Below, piece by piece: positions 25,934 to 33,896 of a DNA stretch of 64,000 nt. The position numbers were made by a program, and so were the translations under genes. Source of the DNA: JADJLQ01 sp044227925 (GTDB taxonomy: Bacteria > Bacteroidota > Bacteroidia > Chitinophagales > Saprospiraceae); the NCBI GenBank assembly GCA_044227925.1, contig JBGAVW010000013.1:1-64000 (forward strand). The letters run 5' to 3'. The notes below the pieces were generated by a model. The model was given only the letters and a program-made list of their open reading frames with translations, did no database searches and had not been told where the DNA came from. Numbering within the stretch: position 1 is the stretch's first letter; each line of letters opens with the position of its first letter.

Positions 25934-27286
25934 ATGAAAATAGTATTTATATCATTATTAAATCTTCTGTTCCTGAAAATCAGTGCACAGGAGCGTTTTG
26001 CGATATCACAGGTGAATATCATAGATCCAGGATCAAGACAAATCATAAAGAATCAAACACTGTATATCGAAAATGGTATTATAAAAAATATGGGTAGCTC
26101 AATATCTTATCCCAAAGAGGTAACTACCATAAATGGATCTGGTAAATACCTGCTGCCGGGACTTGCTGAAATGCATGCCCATACCCCGGTACCTGATTCA
26201 TCAGGAGACATAAAATTACTGCGACAGACCATTGAATTATTTTTAGTGAATGGAGTCACTACTTTACGTGGCATGCTGGGACAGCCATACCATTTGCGAT
26301 TACAAGAGGATTTAAGAATAAAAGGTCATCCTTCGCCGGCAATAATATATACTTCCAGCCCTTCTCTCAATGGCAATTCTTTGCCCGACGAAGCTACTGC
26401 AGAAAGATTAGTAAAGCAATATAAAAAAGAGGGTTATCATTTTCTCAAGATCCACCCGGGAATCAAACGACCTGTATACGACGCTGTAGTGAGAACTGCC
26501 CGGGAAGTAAAAATAGATTTTGCAGGTCATGTACCGGTAGAAGTTGGTATCTATCATGCTGCTTCAAGCGGCCAGAAGACCATAGATCATATGGATGGAA
26601 TGATTGAAGCCTTAGCTCCACCTTTACCTGATATAAATCAAAATGGGTTCTTCGGCTTTAATGTCACTGATCTTATAGATCCTTCCAAAATAAAACCACT
26701 GGTGTTACACATCAAAAAGACCGGTGCTTGGGTCGTACCTACTCAGAGTTTATTTACCCGTTGGTTTTCAGCAGACGATCCCAAAAAAATGATCAACGAA
26801 AAGGAAATCAGCTATATGCCTTCACGTACACGATATGCCTGGCTTCAAAGTAAAACCAATATGCAATCTGCTCCAGGATTTACCCCTGAGCGCTATCAAA
26901 AATTTTTGTCAGCAAGGCAAAAACTACTCAAAGAATTATATCTGCAAAAAGTACCTTTACTCATGGGATCCGATGCACCACAGGTGATGAATGTACCCGG
27001 ATTTTCTATCCATCATGAAATGAAATCCTGGGCAGATGCGGGCATTCCCACCTGGGAAATATTAAGAGCGGCGACTGTACATGTTTCAACATTTTTTAAT
27101 TCCGGTAATAGTACCGGTGTGATTAAAAAAGGCAGAAGAGCTAATTTTATTTTATTATCTGCCAATCCTGTAGATAATATAGAAAATTCAAAGTCTATAG
27201 AAGGAGTCGTAGGCATTGATGGGAAATGGATTGCCAGATCTGATATTGAAAAAATATTAGAGAGGATAGCTAAAGAAAACGAATAA
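25934..27286 (+). CDS. Exported metal-dependent amidohydrolase
   Basis: A 450-residue amidohydrolase-family protein with a signal peptide. I start at MKIVFISLLNLLFLKISAQ, since the more upstream ATG gives a less hydrophobic leader overlapping the previous gene. The metal-binding set is intact: H81-x-H83 (LAEMHAHT), the KIHPG lysine, H in FAGHVP, H in TIDHMDGM, and the catalytic Asp in LLMGSDAPQ. It resembles the imidazolonepropionase/prolidase-like branch found in exported Bacteroidota proteins. It is probably the second gene of a hydrolase operon with the D-aminoacylase-like gene. Confidence 0.9.
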   Translation: MKIVFISLLNLLFLKISAQERFAISQVNIIDPGSRQIIKNQTLYIENGIIKNMGSSISYPKEVTTINGSGKYLLPGLAEMHAHTPVPDSSGDIKLLRQTIELFLVNGVTTLRGMLGQPYHLRLQEDLRIKGHPSPAIIYTSSPSLNGNSLPDEATAERLVKQYKKEGYHFLKIHPGIKRPVYDAVVRTAREVKIDFAGHVPVEVGIYHAASSGQKTIDHMDGMIEALAPPLPDINQNGFFGFNVTDLIDPSKIKPLVLHIKKTGAWVVPTQSLFTRWFSADDPKKMINEKEISYMPSRTRYAWLQSKTNMQSAPGFTPERYQKFLSARQKLLKELYLQKVPLLMGSDAPQVMNVPGFSIHHEMKSWADAGIPTWEILRAATVHVSTFFNSGNSTGVIKKGRRANFILLSANPVDNIENSKSIEGVVGIDGKWIARSDIEKILERIAKENE

Positions 27287-27452
27287 CAACATTTTCGGCA
27301 ATGCCGACTTAATGATTAAGTAGATCCATCACTGCATTTGAATAAATAAAGAGGTGTCATACACCGGTGCAGCATTATTCACTTGATGAACTAATAAAAT
27401 GATCCTATATTTATACCCTATTATTTTTTATACCCGTATCATTTAATATATT

Positions 27453-28370
27453 ATGAATAAAATCATTACATCGGTCTTATTACTTTTCACTGTTTCATTT
27501 TTATCAGCACAGACTATATCCAAAGAAGAACTCATCTTTCTCACCTCGGAGTGGAAAGGGGAGCGATTTGCTGATGGCAGACCCAGGATTCCGGATGATC
27601 TGCTCAAAAGAGCACGCATTATCAATATCGACGATGCCTGGACGGTATTAAAAAACAATGGCTATACCAATCAGTACGATGGCAACTGGAAGATGGTACA
27701 CCAGGATGTACCTGTTATTGGCAGAGCCATGACCGCAATGTATATGCCGTCGAGGCCGGACATAGAAAAAAACATTAAAGCCCGTGGAGCTCAGCAAGGT
27801 CGCAAGGGAAATACCAATGCCTGGCCTATAGAGACCTTAGTGAAAGGCGATGTATATGTAGCCGATGGTTTTGGAAAGATAGGAAGCGGTACGCTGATGG
27901 GATCTACCCTGGCCAATTCCATTTTTGCCAAATCAGGAAATGGAGTTGTATTTAATGGATCGGCACGTGACTTAGGTGAAATACAGGAAATGAAAGAGTT
28001 CAATGCTTTTGTTCGTGATTTTCATCCATCCTTTCTGGAAGAAATGGTGCTCATGGGATTGAATACTCCGGTGCGCATTGGCAATGTAATGGTACTGCCG
28101 GGAGATCTGGTGATTGGCCGCAGAGAAGGGGTTCTATTTGTACCGGCTCATATGGCAGAAGAAGTAGTCAGTACAGCTGAGTTTGTAGTACGGAAAGATA
28201 AATTTGGATTTGAAATGGTTCGATCAGGAAAATACGCTACCGGTCAGATCGATAGTCAATGGCCCGACGATATAAAACTTGCTTTTTTAGATTGGCTCAA
28301 GGGTCATCCCGAATTGGGCACTATGACCAAGGAACAATTGGATAAAGTGATGAGTAAGCGGACATGGTAA
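27453..28370 (+). CDS. Exported RraA-family protein (HMG/oxaloacetate aldolase-like)
   Basis: A 305-residue protein with a signal peptide (MNKIITSVLLLFTVSFLSAQ). The RraA/HMG-aldolase fold is evident in GDVYVADGFGKIGSGTLMGS, the active-site segment GVVFNGSARDLGEI with conserved Arg-Asp, and VMVLPGDLVIGRREGVLFVP. Class II pyruvate aldolases of this family retain those residues, so a hydroxyacid lyase or decarboxylase is possible. Family members are normally cytosolic (about 160-230 residues), and export with about 70 extra N-terminal residues is unusual. It follows the amidohydrolases on the same strand after a 165-bp gap. Confidence 0.85.
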   Translation: MNKIITSVLLLFTVSFLSAQTISKEELIFLTSEWKGERFADGRPRIPDDLLKRARIINIDDAWTVLKNNGYTNQYDGNWKMVHQDVPVIGRAMTAMYMPSRPDIEKNIKARGAQQGRKGNTNAWPIETLVKGDVYVADGFGKIGSGTLMGSTLANSIFAKSGNGVVFNGSARDLGEIQEMKEFNAFVRDFHPSFLEEMVLMGLNTPVRIGNVMVLPGDLVIGRREGVLFVPAHMAEEVVSTAEFVVRKDKFGFEMVRSGKYATGQIDSQWPDDIKLAFLDWLKGHPELGTMTKEQLDKVMSKRTW

Positions 28371-28827
28371 GTTGCAACTAACCCAAAAAAATGTATTATT
28401 ACTGAAATAGCAAGTAAGGCAATAAATACCCAATTAAAGTAATAGACAACCTTATCCATATCAATTCATTTAATAATGATCTGATAATTCTAAATTCAGA
28501 TATAACTAAAGAAATGAGAGCAAAAATCAGGCGCTTCGCATCATCCTTGCTTTAGAATTAATTTTAATCGGTAATTTTTTAATTACTGGCCTTTACGCTC
28601 CCCAATTTATTTTGTTTGAACTTTATCCCAAAAGATAGCTGCATTGATGAAAGGTGTGCACTCTACTCTGATCTAAAAATTGAATTCGGGGTATAATTTT
28701 GGGTTTTACCAACGTAGATGATGCATATCCGTCACGATTTATACAGGCAGAATCACAGTAAAATTTTAGAAAGGGGATACCATTCTACCAATATTCCTAT
28801 TACTATATTTTGGTGGATATCCAGAGC
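28371..28827. other. Non-coding interval with no recognised feature
   Basis: About 460 bp between the RraA-like gene and the barrel-protein gene (convergent ends). Fragments read in reverse look faintly like the tail of another barrel protein, but every frame is broken by stops within about 20 codons. I cannot support a pseudogene call. Confidence 0.45.
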
Positions 28828-29403
28828 TTACCGATGGTTAAGAAGGTAGAACAATCCTATTTGCAGACCTGCATTGGTGGATGTACCAGGAATAGATTTG
28901 TTGATCTTGGTCAAACCACGGTTATACCGGACATCTATACCAAGGCCATTACTCGTATTGATATATCCAACTCCTACGCTCAAGCCAAATTCTATGACTT
29001 TCATATTGTCTTTGACATCCGTATTATTGTTATTGACATTTGATTTAGCAGAAACCAAGAAGCCAAGCTGCGGTCCTGCTTGTAATCTGAATCCATTATC
29101 AAACATGTATTGAAGGATTACAGGTATATTGATATAGGCCAAATTTAACTTTGCATCTGAACCTGAATATTTTGTTCCTTGAGTAGAAATGACAAATTCT
29201 GGCTGTACTGCCCAATTTGGAGAAAGGTGGAAATGATTAATTAAACCTAAATGAAAACCGATTTTAACATCATTATTTGATACATTAGTAGTATTGACAG
29301 TATAAAAATTCAGACCGCCTTTCACACCAATATTTGAATGTTGTCCACGTAAGGTACCGGACAACAAAATTAAAGCGATAGCCATCTTAAAATATAATTT
29401 CAT
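28828..29403 (-). CDS. Outer-membrane beta-barrel protein, PorT-like
   Basis: A 191-residue protein with a signal peptide, starting at the ATG that gives MKLYFKMAIALILLSGTLRGQ; an earlier in-frame ATG adds 17 hydrophilic residues. After the signal, NIGVKGGLNFYTVN, LGLINHFHLSPNWAVQPEF, YINIPVILQYMF, FRLQAGPQLGFLVSA and the C-terminal IGLFYLLNHR show the alternating aromatic/hydrophobic strands of the PorT/OmpW-like family. A role in the outer membrane is expected; nothing indicates a transport substrate. Confidence 0.85.
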   Translation of the reverse strand: MKLYFKMAIALILLSGTLRGQHSNIGVKGGLNFYTVNTTNVSNNDVKIGFHLGLINHFHLSPNWAVQPEFVISTQGTKYSGSDAKLNLAYINIPVILQYMFDNGFRLQAGPQLGFLVSAKSNVNNNNTDVKDNMKVIEFGLSVGVGYINTSNGLGIDVRYNRGLTKINKSIPGTSTNAGLQIGLFYLLNHR

Positions 29404-29528
29404 AAGAGAATAATCTAGTTGTTTATTTATATTGATATCGTTATAGAGATCCACCTCTATTATTTAAGGTAGTTCAAAAAAATACTAAACGATATCGGGT
29501 GGAAGTCTTTTATATTGGAGGGATTACA

Positions 29529-29714
29529 CTATATACGAATGCTCTTTAAAGAACCCAATATTCCAAATAATTGAAGCAGCCATATAACAAGGATGATTAC
29601 AACAACAATGTTTAGTATTCGTTTGATTTTATTATCCATTGGGATATAATTGTTAACCAACCAAAGTAAAACTCCAGCAACTACGATTATCACTAAAATG
29701 TTCAATAATGGCAT
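29529..29714 (-). CDS. Small two-helix membrane protein (Thivi_2564-like)
   Basis: A protein of about 61 residues from the ATG giving MPLLNILVIIVVAGVLLWLVNNYIPM. Two membrane helices (about 4-24 and 35-51) flank a short polar loop NNYIPMDNKIKR. The layout matches small membrane proteins of the Thivi_2564 type. An in-frame ATG 12 codons upstream is less likely because it adds only a short hydrophilic leader. Function unknown; no evident operon partner. Confidence 0.65.
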   Translation of the reverse strand: MPLLNILVIIVVAGVLLWLVNNYIPMDNKIKRILNIVVVIILVIWLLQLFGILGSLKSIRI

Positions 29715-29932
29715 AAAATTGTTTTTAATTAATAATGTAAACATCGCCATCTTATTACTGCTTAGTATTACATAATTATTTAAATAGTTACATAATTCAC
29801 AGTTTTTTCAACGATGTTGCTCTATTGTATTTGCCGAGTATTTTCAGTAACGTAGTGATTAAGAAAATAAATAATTAATGAAGAATTTAGCAATGCAACC
29901 GTTTACTTATTTTAATGTCTATTATAATCAAT

Positions 29933-30667
29933 ATGAAATCGAAGCTACTCATTGTTCTGTGTATATGTAATCACTTTTGTTTTGGGCAAACCGATATAGA
30001 AAACTTCACACATACTATCTTTTCAAAGGATAGTATGTTTTGGCACGGGTACAATACCTGTCAGTATGATTTGATGGAGACCTATTTGGATAAAAATGTG
30101 GAGTTCTATCATGACAAAGGTGGTCTGATGACAGGAGCAAAAAATGTAATGGAAGCCACGAGGAAAAATATATGTGGTAATCCCGGTATTAAAATAACGA
30201 GGGTTGCTATACCAGAAAGCATCAATCTATATCCCCTGGAACAAAATGGTCAGGTATATGGTGCCATTTTGGTGGGAGATCATTATTTTTATCAAAATGG
30301 AATAAAAACAGGCATCGCTAAATTTACCCATACCTGGTTACTTAAAGGTGGTCTGTGGCAAATGCACCGCATATTAAGTTATGATCATCAGCCTGCGACG
30401 GATATTAAAACCATTTCGATTACCGGGAAAGAGTTAAACATGTTTGCCGGTCATTACAGTTCCCCGCAATTTGGCCAGGTAGTAATCAAACAAAGTGGTA
30501 CTATTCTTTTATTAGAAAACGGAGGCAAAATCATGGAATTATTGCCCAAGGATAGTTCTGGTTTTTATATTAAAGGCCGAAATATAGAATTTCGATTTAC
30601 GAAAGGTATAAAATTTGATGTGATCGAAAATGGTAAATTAGTCGATGAAGTAAAATTTATTAAATAG
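29933..30667 (+). CDS. Exported NTF2-like (DUF4440/SnoaL-type) protein
   Basis: A 244-residue protein with a signal peptide from the ATG giving MKSKLLIVLCICNHFCFGQ. The first half (WHGYNTCQYDLMETYLDKNVEFYHDKGG, followed by AKFTHTWLLKGGLWQMHRI) is the cone-shaped NTF2-like fold used by SnoaL/DUF4440 proteins. The second half (LNMFAGHYSSPQFGQVVIKQ, then KEFRFTKGIKFDVIENG-like strands) is a beta-rich module like those trailing many exported Bacteroidota hydrolases. No catalytic residue set is obvious; the ligand is unknown. Confidence 0.78.
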   Translation: MKSKLLIVLCICNHFCFGQTDIENFTHTIFSKDSMFWHGYNTCQYDLMETYLDKNVEFYHDKGGLMTGAKNVMEATRKNICGNPGIKITRVAIPESINLYPLEQNGQVYGAILVGDHYFYQNGIKTGIAKFTHTWLLKGGLWQMHRILSYDHQPATDIKTISITGKELNMFAGHYSSPQFGQVVIKQSGTILLLENGGKIMELLPKDSSGFYIKGRNIEFRFTKGIKFDVIENGKLVDEVKFIK

Positions 30668-30738
30668 GCCGTTACGTAAGAATTACAAAAACAATTCTTT
30701 CAGTGACATAATCAATTTTACATACTTCCACAATACTA

Positions 30739-32163
30739 CTATTTCTTCCCTTCCCTCAACTCCAGCGTATTCCCCACCGTCCCAGTAACCCATTTCCTGC
30801 AATTTTTCGATCCACACTCACAATTAAATGGTTCCATAGTCTCATCCAGGAAAGTAGCATAGTCAAGGGTGAGTTCCTCATTCAAGGCAATATCGCGGGT
30901 AGCTATTACATTTAATCCATCATAAGCCGTATTGGGATCACAACTATGATTTTCCGGTGCCCACACCGTCGGGTCATCATCCCATAATATATATATGCCT
31001 TTGCTGAGTGGCACTGCATATCTTGCAAACAGATCTTTTTCTTCAGGCATCCAATGCTGATCTACATACCTTTTGGTCACGATACGATGGCCCCGGGCTT
31101 CATTATTAAAGATTACTTCGTTTTTAGCTATAGCGGTATTGGCATAAATTCCAAAACCATTGATACTATCGCCTTTCATAGTGTATTTTTTAAGCTGGCT
31201 TTTATGCCTGCTGATACCTTCACTGATGATATGATGTAAGAAACCTTGCTGACCGATTCCATCAAATTTGAGTATATAGTCTGCACTGCCTTCATAACCA
31301 TCTGAGTAAAATACAGAACAAGTAAAGTTTACTTCCAGGAAGTAGATTTCATTATTATCATTTACTCTGAAATCCATTCGTGCATAGCCTACTCCTCCAA
31401 ATCCCCTGAATATGCGCTGCGCTGCAGATCGCAATTTGGCTTCCAGGTCCGGATCATTACATGGGATATTGGCTTCGGTATGCAACTCGGATGTTTTGAG
31501 TGCATAGGTTTTATAAGCAAACCCTGTAGGGAAAATATACTCTACAGGCTTAAAAGTGCGGGCTTGTTTTTCATTATTGGGTTCTGCTGCGAGCAATACA
31601 GTAAATTCACGGCCAGCGATATATTCTTCTATTAATATAGTGGGGTATTCATCCAGGATACTTTTTACTTTCTCTTTTACTTCATCTGCACTATGGCAAA
31701 GGGAATGATCATCTACTCCCAGGCTGTCACCTGCTTTGGCCGGTTTTACAAACAATGGAAAACTGAGCTTTGAAATACTTTTTTCTACTTCGTCCAATTT
31801 AGATATCAAGGCATAGCGAGGAGTATTTACATTTTCTGTAAAGGCTACATACTTCATCAGTTCTTTAGTAGGATCGTACAATCTGCTGGTGGGCCCGGTA
31901 AATGGCAACTTGAGCATTTCTAATGCATAGATCACATCGATAGAGGGAATATCCCAGTCAAGATAACCTTCGCACAGATTTACAAAAATGTCATAGCCCT
32001 TATATTGCAGGTCCCGCAACTGCTGGTAAGTATACAGTTTATTGAGAAACACATGATCTACCTGATGACCGGGTAATAGTCTTGATAGATCTCTTGGTGG
32101 ATCGTAATTTTTATAATCTACTGATGAGGTGGAATAATCGGGCTGGAGTACGCAGACTTTCAT
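30739..32163 (-). CDS. Fused ATP-grasp (D-Ala-D-Ala ligase-like) and SET-domain protein
   Basis: A 474-residue two-domain protein. Residues 1-310 are an ATP-grasp ligase of the D-Ala-D-Ala ligase superfamily: NLCEG (62-66), ATP-binding K140 and the loop PAKAGDSLGV, hinge E179/E180, IAGREFTVLL, R262/D264 and metal ligands E277/N279 in EVN. Residues ~325-462 are a SET domain: GFGIYANT, the NHSCDPN motif (405-411), LTLDY with Y435, and a post-SET CxC-x4-C (C448, C450, C455). Such SET domains transfer methyl groups from S-adenosylmethionine, usually to lysine. I start at MKVCVLQPDY, which is inside a longer frame overlapping the toxin gene. Likely role: ligate, then methylate, a peptide or amino acid; the substrate is unknown. 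Confidence 0.88.
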   Translation of the reverse strand: MKVCVLQPDYSTSSVDYKNYDPPRDLSRLLPGHQVDHVFLNKLYTYQQLRDLQYKGYDIFVNLCEGYLDWDIPSIDVIYALEMLKLPFTGPTSRLYDPTKELMKYVAFTENVNTPRYALISKLDEVEKSISKLSFPLFVKPAKAGDSLGVDDHSLCHSADEVKEKVKSILDEYPTILIEEYIAGREFTVLLAAEPNNEKQARTFKPVEYIFPTGFAYKTYALKTSELHTEANIPCNDPDLEAKLRSAAQRIFRGFGGVGYARMDFRVNDNNEIYFLEVNFTCSVFYSDGYEGSADYILKFDGIGQQGFLHHIISEGISRHKSQLKKYTMKGDSINGFGIYANTAIAKNEVIFNNEARGHRIVTKRYVDQHWMPEEKDLFARYAVPLSKGIYILWDDDPTVWAPENHSCDPNTAYDGLNVIATRDIALNEELTLDYATFLDETMEPFNCECGSKNCRKWVTGTVGNTLELREGKK

Positions 32164-32200
32164 TTTTTTACTAATTGTGAATGTTGCAGGCAAAAATAAA

Positions 32201-32458
32201 TTATTGATAAACATCTTTACGATGACCAAGCTTCAATACTCGAATCATCAAAATTGAATCATGAATTTCATAAAGAATTCTATAATTTCCTGCGCGAACT
32301 CGGTATACATCAAAATCTCTCAATTTTTTATAGCCGTATGGCCTTGGGTTTAATACTAGTCCGCTGGCAGACAATATTATTACTTTTTGTATATTAGAAG
32401 GTAGTTTATCAAATTGTTTCTGGGCAGAATTAGAAAATACAACTTGGTATTTAGTCAT
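32201..32458 (-). CDS. RelE/ParE-family toxin
   Basis: An 85-residue type II toxin of the RelE/ParE superfamily. Characteristic stretches are FSNSAQKQFDKLPSNIQ, the core YKKLRDFDVYRVRAGNYRILYEI and VLKLGHRKDVYQ at the C-terminus, the last being a hallmark of RelE-like mRNA interferases (basic RxRxGxYRxxY and HR-K-YQ residues). It overlaps the antitoxin gene by 8 nt, as in TA operons. It would cut mRNA at the ribosome if active. It sits 37 nt upstream of the ATP-grasp/SET gene. Confidence 0.92.
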   Translation of the reverse strand: MTKYQVVFSNSAQKQFDKLPSNIQKVIILSASGLVLNPRPYGYKKLRDFDVYRVRAGNYRILYEIHDSILMIRVLKLGHRKDVYQ

Positions 32459-32654
32459 CTAGCTTGTATTTCTTTATTAATTCTTCCATAGAAATATCTT
32501 CTTCTGCTTTATCATTTAATTTTGCTTGCAAGTAAGCTTCGATATCTTCCATATCTTCAATTTGTTTTACCAAAGCATCAAATTCACCCTCTGGCAATAC
32601 AATTAGATTATTACCTGCGGTGTCTTTTATTTTTTGAGCATGTAGATCAACCAT
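32451..32654 (-). CDS. Antitoxin of the RelE-type toxin pair
   Basis: A 67-residue acidic protein that overlaps the toxin gene by 8 nt. The N-terminal part contains LIVLPEGEFDALVKQIEDMED, of the kind seen in Phd/YefM-like or RelB-like antitoxins, and the acidic tail DKAEEDISMEELIKKYKLDD would wrap the toxin. DNA binding by the N-terminus is expected from the family. Its upstream gap to the divergent bestrophin gene (165 bp) should hold the autoregulated promoter. Confidence 0.8.
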   Translation of the reverse strand: MVDLHAQKIKDTAGNNLIVLPEGEFDALVKQIEDMEDIEAYLQAKLNDKAEEDISMEELIKKYKLDD

Positions 32655-32819
32655 GTTTTTTTGTATCTAAATAACGGATAAATATACGATTAAAGCACTA
32701 TAAATTAAAATCACATTTATAACCCAAATTAAATATAGATAACCAAATATTTTGTAAAGTTTGACATACTCCTTTTTAACTTTTCGCTTAAAAATTCTAT
32801 CTTACCTCACTATTAGCCT

Positions 32820-33842
32820 ATGCATACCGGTAAATATTATTCGTTTTTAGAGGTGATCACCTGGACCAGAAAGGATATCTATTTTTTACTTGTTCTGTCT
32901 GCAATACCTACTATATTATATGAGGTTTTTGACTTTAAATGGATGGCCATACCCTGGTTGCCCATTGCATTATTGGGTACTGCAGTGGCATTTGTAGTGG
33001 GATTTAAAAATAATGCATCTTATGACAGGCTGTGGGAAGCACGCCGCATCTGGGGATCTATAGTCAATACCAGTCGTATCTGGGGAATCATGGTCAAAGA
33101 TTACATCACCGATATGCATGCCAAATCTCCGATAGATGCGCGAGTTATACAATCCGAAAAAATGATTTTAATACAAAGGCATATTGCCTGGTTGACTGCC
33201 CTTCGCTATCAATTGCGCGAACCTCGTACATGGGAAGCTATATATAAACCTCATAATGCGGAATATAAAAACAAATGGTTTAAAGTAGAAGAACATGAAA
33301 ACAAACTGGAAGATGCTATACGACCCCTGCTGTCTGAGCAGGAATACACCTATGTAATGAGCAAGACGAATAAAGCTGCACAGATCGTCTCTTTACAGTC
33401 AGCTCACCTCAAAAAATTATTGATCGATGGGTTGATTGAAGATTTCAGGCATATGGAACTGGAGAAAATGCTGGCTGAATTTTACAATCACCAGGGCGCA
33501 TCAGAAAGAATTAAAAACTTTCCCTATCCCAGGCAATATACTACCCTCAATCTTTGGTTTATTAAAATTTTTATTACCCTGGTACCATTTGGCATGTTAC
33601 AGGAATTTGAAAAGCTCGGAAGCCATCTGATCTGGCTATCCATTCCATTCAGTGCTTTATCCTGTTGGGTTTTTACTACTTTGGAAAAGATAGGGGAATC
33701 AAGCGAAAGCCCATTTGAAGGATCTGCGAATGATGTGCCTATTACATCATTGAGCCGTACTATTGAAATAGATCTGAGGGAAATGTTTGACGAAAACCAT
33801 GGACTAAAACCGTTGGTTGCACAAAACAATATCCTTATTTAG
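32820..33842 (+). CDS. Bestrophin-family membrane protein
   Basis: A 340-residue bacterial bestrophin (formerly UPF0187), an anion or divalent-cation channel family. The N-terminal RKDIYFLLVLSAIPTILYE, the VGFKNNASYDRLWEARRIWGSI signature and the C-terminal EKIGESSESPFEGSANDVP are typical. Four membrane helices are expected. Bacterial members form pentameric channels. It lies in the opposite direction inside the ATP-grasp/SET region, so its link to that system is uncertain. A low-confidence promoter (TTG at 32752 and TAACTTTT at 32777, 22-nt spacing) precedes it. Confidence 0.92.
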   Translation: MHTGKYYSFLEVITWTRKDIYFLLVLSAIPTILYEVFDFKWMAIPWLPIALLGTAVAFVVGFKNNASYDRLWEARRIWGSIVNTSRIWGIMVKDYITDMHAKSPIDARVIQSEKMILIQRHIAWLTALRYQLREPRTWEAIYKPHNAEYKNKWFKVEEHENKLEDAIRPLLSEQEYTYVMSKTNKAAQIVSLQSAHLKKLLIDGLIEDFRHMELEKMLAEFYNHQGASERIKNFPYPRQYTTLNLWFIKIFITLVPFGMLQEFEKLGSHLIWLSIPFSALSCWVFTTLEKIGESSESPFEGSANDVPITSLSRTIEIDLREMFDENHGLKPLVAQNNILI

Positions 33843-33896
33843 TGAATGCAAGTAATCTAAACCAGGCAGAAGTATTGGATATGCCTGACTAATCAG

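Noticed and set aside
28560..28827. Remnant of a second outer-membrane barrel gene
   Set aside because: Short stretches such as GIKFKQNK resemble a barrel or TonB-type tail, but the frame is interrupted by stops in every reading and too short to prove.
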